The notes beneath the pieces are model-generated. The model ran no database searches. It saw nothing but the letters and a program-made list of their open reading frames with translations, and was not told the origin of the DNA. A stretch of 64,000 bases of DNA from Bradyrhizobium sp. CCBAU 051011 (lineage in GTDB: Bacteria; Pseudomonadota; Alphaproteobacteria; Rhizobiales; Xanthobacteraceae). Position numbers and translations under genes: made by a program. The stretch is taken from assembly GCF_009930815.1 (NCBI RefSeq), contig NZ_CP022222.1:8040501-8104500 (forward strand). Reading direction: 5' to 3'. This document shows, one piece after another, positions 38,010 through 46,983 of the stretch (within the stretch, counting starts at the first letter, position 1; each line of letters opens with the position of its first letter).

Positions 38010-38747
38010 ATGTGTGAAAACTGCTCTTCGAATCTACCTCACCTGCTCGCGCCGTCTCGGCGTTCCCTAATGTTGTTCGCTGCTTCGGCTGTTGGCGTGC
38101 TGCTTGGCGACAGGATTGCTGACGCCAAGGAGGCGAAAGCACCACCCAAGCCCGACAACGTGCTCTCGCCGGACGCTTCACTGAAGCGACTCATGGAAGG
38201 CAATGCACGCTATGTCCAGGGCGCGTCGCGGTGCCACGGTTTTAAGCACGAACGCGAAGTCTTGATCGGTGGGCAAAATCCACATGCCGCGATCCTGAGC
38301 TGTGCCGATTCGCGTATTGCGCCCGAATTTGCATTCGACAGTGGACTTGGCGATCTGTTCGTCTGCCGCGTTGCAGGCAATTTCGCCAACGATGACACGG
38401 TCGCGAGCATGGAATATGCCGCTGCGGTACTAAATACGCCGCTGATCCTGGTGCTCGGCCACGACCGCTGCGGCGCCGTCGATGCTACGATCCAGTCGCT
38501 GAAAGACGACAAGCCGCCGCCGGGGCACATCCCGTCCCTGATCGCCGCACTTGCACCCGCGGTCAAGGCGTCATCGCAGCAAAGCGGGGATGCACTCGCC
38601 AACGCGATCCGGCAAAATGTGGTGGACAACGTCAATAAGCTGAAATCGGCAAGCCCGATTCTGAACGCGGCAGTTGAGCAGAATAAGCTGAAGGTCGTCG
38701 GCGCTCTTTATCGGCTCGACACCGGCAGCGTCGAGCTGCTGAGCTGA
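38010..38747 (+). CDS. Exported beta-class carbonic anhydrase
   Basis: The enzyme interconverts CO2 and bicarbonate. The 245-aa product (start ATG 38010) has a twin-arginine leader (APSRRSLMLFAASAVGVLLG), so it should be exported folded to the periplasm. The beta-CA zinc site is complete: Cys and Asp/Arg dyad in AAILSCADSRIAPE, and His and Cys in VLGHDRCGAVDA. The C-terminus (KLKVVGALYRLDTGSVELL) is typical. The ORF extends upstream to 37845, but that would bury the Tat signal. It stands alone between mobile elements. Exported carbonic anhydrases may help CO2/bicarbonate or pH balance in nodules (inference). Confidence 0.92.
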   Translation: MCENCSSNLPHLLAPSRRSLMLFAASAVGVLLGDRIADAKEAKAPPKPDNVLSPDASLKRLMEGNARYVQGASRCHGFKHEREVLIGGQNPHAAILSCADSRIAPEFAFDSGLGDLFVCRVAGNFANDDTVASMEYAAAVLNTPLILVLGHDRCGAVDATIQSLKDDKPPPGHIPSLIAALAPAVKASSQQSGDALANAIRQNVVDNVNKLKSASPILNAAVEQNKLKVVGALYRLDTGSVELLS

Positions 38748-38900
38748 CACTTCCAACAACGGGCCGTTTCTCGCGCGGCCGCGGGCGACCGACAACCCTG
38801 CGATTCGGCGCGCGAGATGGCCACGAGCAGAAGGTTCTTGGCTCTCCGTAGTCCTAAACACGTTTACGGGCCGCAAAGCTTCAGTTGCGGCTTTTCGTAC

Positions 38901-39203
38901 TCAGCCAACCTGATCGCGCCATTTCGCTCCGCTGCGATCCAGGGTTTTCGGACCTTTGTACCTGATTGTCTTCGCCGCGGCTTTCATCTCCGCTCGCCGA
39001 TCGACGAGTTGGCGTAACGCGCGCTCAAGATCTGTGGCAGGAAGATTGGTGTTGAGCGACGGCCGAGCGTCGAACGGATCATTGAATGTGCTCGGATCGG
39101 CATAAAACAGATTGTTCGCAATGATCGTATCGAGTGTGAGATTATTGAACGCGCGGTGTTTGAACAGCCGCCTCGGAATGCTTTGCTTTTTGGCCATCCC
39201 CAT
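38901..39203 (-). pseudogene. DUF2971-type gene fragment
   Basis: The 100-aa product begins RRLFKHRAFNNLTLDTIIAN and has NLFYADPSTFNDPFDARPSL, the N-terminal hallmark of DUF2971 proteins, which are usually 250-300 aa. The rest is missing: the frame stops at 38901 after an unrelated tail. It is a truncated relic. Confidence 0.7.
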
Positions 39204-39559
39204 TGAGCGGCTATTTGGGTCGAGAGTTCTGAACCACTGGAAATAGTGTTTCCGCGTTGTCGCCGGTCAGCATCACCTTCTCGGCCCAATCGGATATTCA
39301 CGAATTGCTTAGCGATTGCTGGATGAATGGAGTCGGGGTCGAAATCACCCTCGAACAGATCTCGGCGAAGCACGTAAAGCTTTCGCGCATCTTCGTGCCC
39401 GCATCGACCCTTCGCTGAAGTCGTCCGCCTCCTGTTTGATCTCCTCCAGCTCCTGGAAAAAGGGGGACGCATGCGGTGAAAGGCCGCGCGCATCTGGCAG
39501 ATACGATGATCAAACAGGGCACCGCACATTGTTTCATTTCGAACGGGGGAACGGGGCGT

Positions 39560-39770
39560 CCCCCTTTCAAACCGCGTCGGTGACGTCTTCGGGCAACGGC
39601 CAGGTCAGCCCCGCCGCCTCCGAACCGGTTGATCGTCAACCGCACCGTCGAAGGCGCCGTCCCCACCCGCCGCGCAATCCCACGGGTCGTCATCCCGACC
39701 AACTTCAGTCTGATCACATCGCGCGTGGCGGATCGCAAACCTCTCCGTCGGCATCCAGGCCCCCCCCCCC
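39560..39770 (-). pseudogene. IS21-family IstA N-terminal fragment
   Basis: The minus strand encodes RDVIRLKLVGMTTRGIARRV and GTAPSTVRLTINRF, the HTH of IS21-type IstA. A one-base shift follows (EAAGLTWPLPEDVTDAV in the neighbouring frame), and the remaining gene is absent. An 11-base run of C lies at about 39760-39770. Confidence 0.7.
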
Positions 39771-39819
39771 CGCAAAGCTGAAAGGTGGGACCGTATCGAG
39801 TCACAAGAGGCCTCGTCAC

Positions 39820-39935
39820 CCCGGGCGACATCATCCCCGAATGGCGGGCGGGATCATCTCGGAATGGTGGGCGACATCAAATCGGGACGGTGGGCCAGAT
39901 CATTCCGGAATGGTGGGCGACATCGAGCGGAACCA
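39820..39935. repeat. Tandem terminal repeats of an IS21-type end
   Basis: Five imperfect units of about 22 bp follow each other, each of the form GGGCGACATCATCCCGGAATGG with changes. IS21-type elements carry such multiple repeats at their ends as transposase binding sites. They adjoin the istA fragment. Confidence 0.7.
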
Positions 39936-40293
39936 GCAGTAGATTCCTGCCACGCTTCTTAGCGATACTGGCGTGGAGAACATGAGTATCCTTAATCGTG
40001 TAGTCTGCGCCCACGATGCAGCCACGCCCTAGCTCATTGACCGTATGCCGGATGGATCTCGACTGTACTCAGTGTTGAGGCACACTGCGATGAGTATACT
40101 CTCTCTTTGACAGCTACCCTCCTCCGGCGCGCCTTATTGATGCAGTGCAACGGCGTCGGCTGACCTGCTCGCCGGTCCAGAGGCTCGAACCCGTTTCCCC
40201 GTTCTTGCAAGCAGGAGCGCATCGCATGTGGCGCAATCTGCTGCTTTCAGGCAGTCGACTACTTCGGGTCCTACTCGACCTATTCTCCTGAGG
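39936..40293. other. Intergenic region, no supported gene
   Basis: About 360 bp between the IS21 end and the stop of the small membrane protein gene. Nothing recognisable on either strand. Confidence 0.45.
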
Positions 40294-40584
40294 CTACGGG
40301 TCGACTTTGTGGGCGTCACCCATTTCTTGGTTCGGTGCGACATGCTTCTCATTTTTCGCTCGAAAGCGATCTGGTCCACCTTCCACAAGAGACGTTGCGA
40401 TTTGCACCGACCGAGCCCGCCGCATCAGATGAAGCAAAAGCAGTACGCCACCAAAAAGGCTCGTCATTATAACGGTCGTCATCAAAAGGCACGCCACACA
40501 GCACAATGCGGCTACATCCAAGACCAATCGCAACCAGGACGGCACCCAATCCACACGTGCCGTGTACTCCGTAGAGCCAGACAT
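40294..40584 (-). CDS. Small tts-controlled membrane protein, effector candidate
   Basis: A 96-aa protein (ATG at 40584) about 70 bp downstream of a minus-strand tts box. After a short polar N-terminus (MSGSTEYTARVDWVPSW) there are two close hydrophobic segments (about residues 17-35 and 36-54: LVLDVAALCCVACLLMTTVI; SLFGGVLLLLHL), followed by a basic stop-transfer cluster (MRRARS) and a polar tail of 40 residues. No family is recognised. It could be a T3SS effector that inserts into host membranes, or a membrane accessory of the secretion system. The ORF remains open upstream through the tts box, so the start was chosen as the first ATG after the box. The ribosome binding site is weak. Confidence 0.5.
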   Translation of the reverse strand: MSGSTEYTARVDWVPSWLRLVLDVAALCCVACLLMTTVIMTSLFGGVLLLLHLMRRARSVQIATSLVEGGPDRFRAKNEKHVAPNQEMGDAHKVDP

Positions 40585-40652
40585 GCTCGCTATAACCCGC
40601 TGCTCTTCTCGATGCGTGATACGGCTATCATTCAGCGCCGATTGACGGATCG

Positions 40653-40687
40653 GCACCCTAAGGACGCGAGCTGACTTCAAGCTGACG
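40653..40687 (-). promoter_or_regulatory. tts box for the small membrane protein
   Basis: On the minus strand it starts CGTCAGCTTGAAGTCAGCT and continues CGCGTCCTTAGGGTGCC, with the second GTCAGCT half-site seen at the nopP boxes. Confidence 0.65.
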
Positions 40688-40895
40688 AGTTTCCCGACGG
40701 CAACGATATCGTTTCGCGTGAGTTCCGGGCATTGTTGATCAGCCGAAGAGATCTGGAAAACTCCCCGAACACACTCCAACAAACCTCTTAGATGTCTCGA
40801 AGAGAGTTTTCCCTGCATTGCAGTCGTCGTTCGTACCGGATACGTGCGGCGGCGCCCCATGTTGGAGGAGCCGATTCGTTGTAGTAACACGGCTC

Positions 40896-41315
40896 TCACG
40901 ATAGCCCCCCAATCTGTGCAAGCAATATCGCCGTTTCAGATGGTCCAAGCCCGACGACGCCTACGAAGCTAGCCGGTGGCACTGGAATGTCCTGACGAGT
41001 CGGCTTCCAGAGATGCAGGCAGTACCGGCTGTTATTCACGTATTGCGAATGAGGCGGATGCAGTTGCATCACGCACTCCTCTTCATCCCAAAACAGGTCT
41101 TTGACGAAGCACATCTCCTCCCAGTTCGGACAACGTCGCGGCGTGGAGACGGAGACATGCTCCCACCCTGGGCGAACAAGTCCGACTATCCTGAGTCTGC
41201 ACCCACAAGGGCCCTGAACAAAGAAAAGGCCGCAAGGACCTGATCCCGGCGCGCTGGCGAATTGGCCATGTCGTACGCGGCCGGCTTCGAGTTTTTCTAG
41301 AACTTGTGCTCTCAC
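40896..41315 (-). CDS. DUF7694 domain protein
   Basis: A 139-aa protein with the compact motif set WEHVSVSTPRRCPNWEEMCF, VKDLFWDEEECVMQLHPPHS and YVNNSRYCLHLWKPTRQDIP, which I associate with the DUF7694 family, common in phages and their relics. The N-terminal KLEAGRVRHGQFASAPGSGP and FFVQGPCGCRLRIV parts look complete. Function unknown. It has no partner gene, and no tts box lies upstream. It may be a remnant of an integrated phage or a conserved island gene. Confidence 0.72.
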   Translation of the reverse strand: MRAQVLEKLEAGRVRHGQFASAPGSGPCGLFFVQGPCGCRLRIVGLVRPGWEHVSVSTPRRCPNWEEMCFVKDLFWDEEECVMQLHPPHSQYVNNSRYCLHLWKPTRQDIPVPPASFVGVVGLGPSETAILLAQIGGLS

Positions 41316-42930
41316 GTCCCCTGCTTTGCCTCGCTGATGAATTTGGTTTCGAACAAACTGCTGAGCAAACCGCAGATGCAGATCATCTCTCTTCTTCCAG
41401 TTCCAATACCGGCAAACACATGCAAGCGGACGCTCGGCATTCGTCGGGCCGGTAAAGCACCTCCCCGTGAGGCCAGGATAAACTTTCAGCCATCTCCGTC
41501 ACCTTTTATTGAGAAAAACGCATACGTTTCCGTACGGATAAGGTCACAATGGTACTTTCCGCATTCGAGTTTGGTTTCAGCACCAGATCTTTCCTTTTTT
41601 AGCTCACCATATCCCCATTCCTTTTCGAAGCTTGCCGCAAACACGTGGTTGCGGCTCGCTTCGCGACGAGGCTAGAAACCCTCGACGACCGCAAACGCGC
41701 CGCCGGAACCAGTTTTATTCCAGTACAGTCAGGGCCGGCACATGGAATGAGCCCGTTGAACGCCTGATCACAAGGCGACCGTTTCGGAGCTTGATCTCGC
41801 CGTCGAATTCCGATGCTGGCCTTATCGTTTGGAATGGGCAGGCACCCCAGCAGAATGCGACCATCGGATGATCAGCAGGCCGAATTTTTCGAGACGGCCT
41901 TCTCTCTCTTTACACAGCGCAGCCCCGCAAACCGGGTGAACGGTTCGGCAAGTGGCCGGACGAGCCATAGGCTCCCCCAAGCCTCAGTCGGAAATCGCTC
42001 ATCATCCAAGCGCTAAACAGCTGGTGAAGCGATTCAGCAAGCGGCGGCGCCAACACACACAGGCGGTAGGCTGTAAGATATCGGCAATTGCCCCCCTTGC
42101 GCTTGCGTCGGATGTTCGCCTGAGACGCTTTACTGATGAGCAGACCAATGTTCAAATTGCCCTTTGACACGGTTCTGCTCGCAAGTTTGGCTTCGTATTG
42201 CGAACATACTCAAGGACTGCTGCAACGATGCTTACTTGAAAGCAATCGAAGATAACCGGTCCACTGAACGAAAACGTGCAGGCGGAGCATCGCGAAATGT
42301 CGTCCTGGCGAGCACTAAGATCAGCAGCGACGGCAAGACATTTCGCTATCCGTGAAGATGACGTCCGGATGAGGCGCAGCAAGCGGAGCTCCGAGCAGCG
42401 CCCCCTCTTCGGCTCGATGCCGAAAGTCTCCAGACAATTGGGCGGTATCGATCGACGAACAGCGCGTCTGGTGCATCACGCGTGGGTGTTTTTCATCGAT
42501 ATAGACCAGTCTGATTCATTCCTTGCTCCTTCCGTAGCGCGCCTGCTTAATGTCCTTCAGACCGCAGATCGTATAGGCGGCAGCGACATTCGGCTTGGCC
42601 CGTTGCTCGGTCATGAGGAGGCACACCTCAATTGATCGCCCAGCGAAGCGCCCTTCCAGAATCGCGCAACACGTCCATGCTTGCGGAGCGTTCGAATCCC
42701 AGAGCGTTGCCAGATAACGCAAGAAGCCGCTGAGAGCAGCTGACTAGGATTCCAAAGGGCTGCTCTGCCGGAAAGCCTGAACCGCTGCCGGTTCAGCCTA
42801 TTCCGCTCGCGCCCCGCATGGGGAGCACACCCGCGCGTGGCGGGCGCTCCCGTTGGAGCGCCCCTTCCGGGTGCATGCCGCTCCGAGAGTCGGCCACTTT
42901 CAGGCCAAGCCGCACCCGTCCGGACGTCTG
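41316..42930. other. Long intergenic region, no supported gene
   Basis: About 1600 bp with only short unrecognised ORFs on both strands and AT-richer patches. A weak tts-like motif on the minus strand near 42745 (AGTCAGCTGCTCTCAGC) precedes a 68-codon TTG-start ORF, but the match is too poor to annotate. Confidence 0.45.
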
Positions 42931-43806
42931 CTAGCCAGTCCCCGGGCCTAAATTGAGCTGCTCGAAGTACCAAGAAGGATCGTCCCCCGACGAATCCGTT
43001 TCGATGTATTCTTCACCCGAATATTCCTCGACACTTCCTTCGTTTTCGTCATCACTACTCTCAGCTTTGGAGAGATATAGCTGAGGTTTGTCCACCCGCT
43101 GCCATTTTCCCTGCTCGTTCAGCGTCCACTTGTCGGGATGCTGCCTAGGGTCAAGCACATATTCATTGTCATCTTCATCGTTACCCACGTAAACAAAACC
43201 CATCTGCTCTAGACGGGGCTTCACCTCATCAGTGGCAGGACGCGACATGACCAACGCCCGCTTGCCGTCGAGCCGAAGTTGATGTTCCAGCAGAACATCG
43301 CCTGCGTTCTCAACGAGCGGATGAGTAACCCGGAGATCGACAACGGACGAGACGTGTTTTCGTCCCGGAAAGTTCCGCTCCCACGCCTCCCCTGCCATGC
43401 GACGTCGACCTTCGGTTTTTAGAAGCCCGACACTCTTGTCACCCAATTGGTAGCTGAAATATTGCGCCTGGTCCGAATCCTCTACGGTAGATGCGGCTCT
43501 GGCGACCATCGCTGTTTGCCTAGCCTTGTTGGAAACGAAATCCGAGTATTCTAGCGGATTATCGGCTATGTGCTTGATGTCGTCACCGTAAAACTTTCTC
43601 AGTTCTTCCTTGAATGACTTCCTGTCAATCTCATCGATGGGAGGTTCGGAAACGAGTGAGTACGACCGTGTCGTCCCCGAGGACGAACCAGGCGCCGCGT
43701 CAGCAAGCGTTTCCGTAAACCTTCGGCCATCTGCTGATGGCTCCGATTCATCGGCCTGGCTCGCGCTTGGAAATTGACTGGAAGAACCGGTGATTCTGCT
43801 ATCCAT
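42931..43806 (-). CDS. nopP: NopP family T3SS effector (copy 2, divergent)
   Basis: This 291-aa paralogue starts MDSRITGSSSQ at 43806 behind GGGAGAGCG. It shares the NopP core (YFSYQLGDKSVGLLKTEG; THPLVENAGDVLLEHQLRLD; MGFVYVGNDEDDNEYVLDPR) with copies 1 and 3 but is the most divergent. It has an acidic C-terminal tail of about 45 residues (SSDDENEGSVEEYSGEEYIE) absent from the others, and lacks the final aspartate-rich DDxF-M end. The region after YSLV is acidic (SEPPIDEIDRK) where copies 1 and 3 are basic. The tts box on the same strand is at 43866-43900. The ORF is open upstream to 43890, but alignment with the other copies fixes the start. Confidence 0.92.
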   Translation of the reverse strand: MDSRITGSSSQFPSASQADESEPSADGRRFTETLADAAPGSSSGTTRSYSLVSEPPIDEIDRKSFKEELRKFYGDDIKHIADNPLEYSDFVSNKARQTAMVARAASTVEDSDQAQYFSYQLGDKSVGLLKTEGRRRMAGEAWERNFPGRKHVSSVVDLRVTHPLVENAGDVLLEHQLRLDGKRALVMSRPATDEVKPRLEQMGFVYVGNDEDDNEYVLDPRQHPDKWTLNEQGKWQRVDKPQLYLSKAESSDDENEGSVEEYSGEEYIETDSSGDDPSWYFEQLNLGPGTG

Positions 43807-43865
43807 GCGGTTCGCTCTCCCTATCCCAAAAGTTACACCGTACTGGCCCATCCGAAGGCCTGTAG

Positions 43866-43900
43866 ACATGATAGGCGCGCGAGCTGACAATAAGCTGACG
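43866..43900 (-). promoter_or_regulatory. tts box for nopP copy 2
   Basis: On the minus strand it starts CGTCAGCTTATTGTCAGCT and continues CGCGCGCCTATCATG, 59 bp before the start codon. Confidence 0.75.
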
Positions 43901-44503
43901 CACAGACGGGGTGCATCATCCTAGCCCGGTCCACGTTTTGCACGGCGAGGGGCGGCTGGCATTCCAGCAACGCTATTGCGATTCGCCGGAGATTCTAGCC
44001 GCCTACGTGACGATTTCTGCATGGCTCCAGGAGCTGTAGGCGCGGCGCCCAGATGCCTTCGTGATCGGCAACTATCCGCCTGCTCTTGCGGCAAAGTTGC
44101 TGGGCGCTTGGACCAATGCGGCGCTCGGTCCTGCCGATCGCGTCGAGCTGATCCAAGCCTCGCCCGGCCGGCGCGCAATATCACCGGTAAGGATGTTGCG
44201 ACAAACGCGACCAGACAGCGGAACAGTACACGGGTGCAACGAATGACAATGTCCGTTTTTGAGCTGAAAGGCAGGAGCTCTATTCGCCATCGCCGGATAA
44301 TCGGCAGTATGTTGATGCAACCGACGTCTGGTCACTCGAGGGGACACGGCCGTCTCTCCTGCGAACAGAGATCAGACCGATCAACTCTTCATCGTATGCG
44401 CTGTGGCAATAATTGGCTTTCTCTTGTACGCCATCATGCGCGCGAGCGCTTCTTCTGCCGGGCAGATCCTCCCGTAAGAGGGCGCATAGACGAGTGACGC
44501 CTG
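43901..44503. other. Intergenic region between divergent nopP copies
   Basis: About 600 bp between the tts boxes of nopP copies 2 and 3. No gene is supported on either strand. Confidence 0.5.
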
Positions 44504-44539
44504 CGTCAGCCTGTCGTCAGCTTGGCTGACTATCAAGCT
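44504..44539 (+). promoter_or_regulatory. tts box for nopP copy 3
   Basis: Starts CGTCAGCCTGTCGTCAGCTT and continues GGCTGACTATCAAGC. It is very similar to the box at 15133 before nopP copy 1 over its whole length, including the GGCTGACTATCAA trailer. Confidence 0.7.
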
Positions 44540-44607
44540 CGCAGATTCTCGCCAGCCTGAACTCAGTGCGAATGCGAAACACTAATCCGATAAGAGCGCG
44601 TAACGCC

Positions 44608-45471
44608 ATGTATAGCCGAATCAGCGGCTCGTCCAATATTCAATACGCCCCCCTTGGCGAGGGTGACGAAACGAGACCGTCAGCAAGTAGCGCCGAGAAA
44701 ACTGATGCGGACAGCCAAAGGCTCGCGGACATGTTCGCAGAGATGCACTCTGCCGCACCGGATTCTAACGATGGCTCATCTTCGGCACAAACGCCGTTAT
44801 ATTCCCTCGTTCCCAGACCTCCAATTGTGAAGATCGACAAGCCTCTATTTAGGAGAGAAGCGAAGCGCTTTTATGACGATGAAATCAAGCACATAGCCGC
44901 TAATCCACGAGAGTACTCGGATTTCATATCCGAAAAAGCCAAGCGCATCGCTCAGGTCGCCGAGAAATATGGCACAACTGACGATAGCGATCGCGCGCGA
45001 TATTTCAGCTATCAATTAGGAAAGCAGAGTGTCGGACTTCTAAGAACGGAAGGCGGATTCAGCATGATTGACTTCGAAGGCGACAAGTGGCGCGAACAGT
45101 TTCCCGGGCGAACTGAGATCACATCCGTTGTAGACCTTCAGGTTACTCACCCGCTTGTCGAGAACGCAGGTGATATTCTGTTGGAGTATCAACTTCGGCT
45201 CGACGGCGAACGACCGCTACTCAATTGGCGTTCTGCCAATCAAGGGTCTAAAGCCCGTGCAGCGAAGATGGGATTCGTTGCGGTTGACGAGAACAATATG
45301 GTACTTGATCCTACCCAGTATCCCGACATTTGGATAAAGAACACTGCCGGTGAATGGCAGCGTAAAAACAAACCTCCACTATATCTCTCCAAAACTGCGG
45401 GAGGTGAGAGCAGTAATATCGGGAGTGCACCAAGTCCCGCCACGTACTCGTACGAGGATGACTTTATGTAG
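44608..45471 (+). CDS. nopP: NopP family T3SS effector (copy 3)
   Basis: A 287-aa protein (start MYSRISGSSN at 44608, aligned with copies 1 and 2). It is closer to copy 1: both have TDADSQRLADMFAEMH or a near match, FSYQLGKQSVGLLRTEGGFS, VTHPLVENAGDILLEYQLRL, WQRKNKPPLYL and the same DDFM-type C-terminus. It also shares a near-identical promoter with copy 1, so copies 1 and 3 are probably a relatively recent duplication. An in-frame ATG at 44566 exists but would place the start only 27 bp after the tts box core. Function as for NopP: TtsI-dependent, host-delivered. Confidence 0.92.
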   Translation: MYSRISGSSNIQYAPLGEGDETRPSASSAEKTDADSQRLADMFAEMHSAAPDSNDGSSSAQTPLYSLVPRPPIVKIDKPLFRREAKRFYDDEIKHIAANPREYSDFISEKAKRIAQVAEKYGTTDDSDRARYFSYQLGKQSVGLLRTEGGFSMIDFEGDKWREQFPGRTEITSVVDLQVTHPLVENAGDILLEYQLRLDGERPLLNWRSANQGSKARAAKMGFVAVDENNMVLDPTQYPDIWIKNTAGEWQRKNKPPLYLSKTAGGESSNIGSAPSPATYSYEDDFM

Positions 45472-45717
45472 ATCGAATGGGATCTTGTAGAGTCGCGACG
45501 GAGACGACCGGATCTGACCGTGTCTTGTTTCCTATGCAGCGATCCTCTTCAGGCTGGATCATGTATGTGGCGCTCCGTGGCACAAGAGCCTTCATTGGGG
45601 ACTATCAACCGTCTCGGCTGGTTCTTGGACGCTTAGTGCAGTTCGGCGCTCCTCAGCTCGTCCGAACGCCTTAAGCTTGGCGTGATGCCCAGGCCGCCCA
45701 ACCAATGCGGTGACAAT

Positions 45718-46983
45718 TGAACCTCCTCCGAATTGATGGACACCTGTAGTAGGCTCGAAGAGCCAGGAGGTGTCGGATGGAAGGACGTCAACGTCGGTCG
45801 TTTACGGACGACTACAAGCGGCAAGCGGTTGATCTCGTAGCGTCGAGCGGGCGCTCGATCGGATCTGTTGCCAAGGAGCTTGGGCTGCGCGATTCCGTGC
45901 TGCGGCGGTGGATGGAGCAGCGAGGGGCTCGGCTGGAGCCGACGGCGGCGACGCGGCGCCCCACAACGCAGGCGACGCTGCCGTCGGCGGACCACGCGGC
46001 AGAGATCGCGCGTTTGCAGCGAGAGAACGAGCGGCTGCGCATGGAGCGCGACATTTTAAAAAAGTCGATCGCGATCTTTGCTGGAACACGGACATGAGAT
46101 TCCGCTTCATCGAAGATCGCCGCGCCGACTATCCGGTGACGCTCCTGTGCGACGTGCTCGGCGTCTCGCCGGCCGGCTATTATGCCTGGCGCTCGCGCCC
46201 GGAGAGCCGACGATCTGCTGCCAATCGTGACCTCGTCGACGACATCAGGCGGGTCCACCGCGACACCCGCGGGCGTTATGGCAGCCCGCGTATCCATGTC
46301 GAGTTGAAGGCTCAGGGCCGCGGGGCGAGCCGTGGTCGCATCGAGCGGTTGATGCGGCGTCACGGCATCAGGGCCATCATGGCGCGGCCACGCCGGGTGC
46401 GGACCACCGACAGCCGCCACGACCTGCCGATCGCCCCGAATCTGCTCGACCGCAACTTCATCGCCACTGCTCGGAACCAGATCTGGCTGGCCGATATCAC
46501 CTACATCGAGACCGATCCGGGTTGGCTCTATCTGGCCGCCGTCATGGATCTGTACAGCCGCAGGATTGTCGGCTGGGCGATGGCGGATCATTTGCGCGCC
46601 GACCTGCCCTTGGCGGCTTTGCGGATGGCGATCTCGGCGCAGCGGTCAAGTGCCGGCCTGATCCACCATTCCGATCGCGGCGTTCAATATGCCTCGGCGG
46701 ATTACCGCAAGCTGATGCAATCCGCCGGCCTCAGGGCGTCAATGAGCCGCAAGGGCGACTGCTATGACAATGCTCCGATGGAGAGCTTCTTTCACACGCT
46801 CAAGACGGAGCTCGTCCACCACAGGCACTATGCAACACGGGCAGAAGCCACACGGGATATCTTTGCCTATATCGAGGGCTTCTACAATCGGACTCGTCGT
46901 CACTCCGCCATCGGCTTTATCAGCCCGATCGAGATTGGAGCTAAAAGCAGCTTAACCCTGTCCATTTTTTCGGGGGAAGATCA
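45718..46983 (+). mobile_element. IS3-family insertion sequence, copy 2
   Basis: A 1266-bp copy of the element at 16388-17652, inverted relative to it, with the same terminal repeats and a 3-bp direct repeat AAT (45715-45717 and 46984-46986). One extra base near 46936 distinguishes it from copy 1. Confidence 0.92.
45777..46097 (+). CDS. IS3-family transposase OrfA (HTH), copy 2
   Basis: Identical in sequence to the OrfA of copy 1 (106 aa, HTH and leucine zipper), ending with the A-AAA-AAG slip site and an ATGA overlap with OrfB. Confidence 0.9.
   Translation: MEGRQRRSFTDDYKRQAVDLVASSGRSIGSVAKELGLRDSVLRRWMEQRGARLEPTAATRRPTTQATLPSADHAAEIARLQRENERLRMERDILKKSIAIFAGTRT

Noticed and set aside
39800..39940. 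CRISPR-like array
   Set aside because: The repeat units follow each other without spacers, differ in sequence and adjoin an IS21 istA fragment. They fit IS21 terminal repeats.
42710..42745. Possible tts box on the minus strand before a 68-codon TTG ORF
   Set aside because: Only AGTCAGCT and a loose second half-site match. The CGTCAG start and the distal TAGCAT-like part are missing, and the ORF has no family or ribosome binding site.
46764..46955. Separate ORF inside the IS3 copy 2
   Set aside because: It is an alternative frame of OrfB that ends with the normal ELKAA end only because of the one-base insertion.
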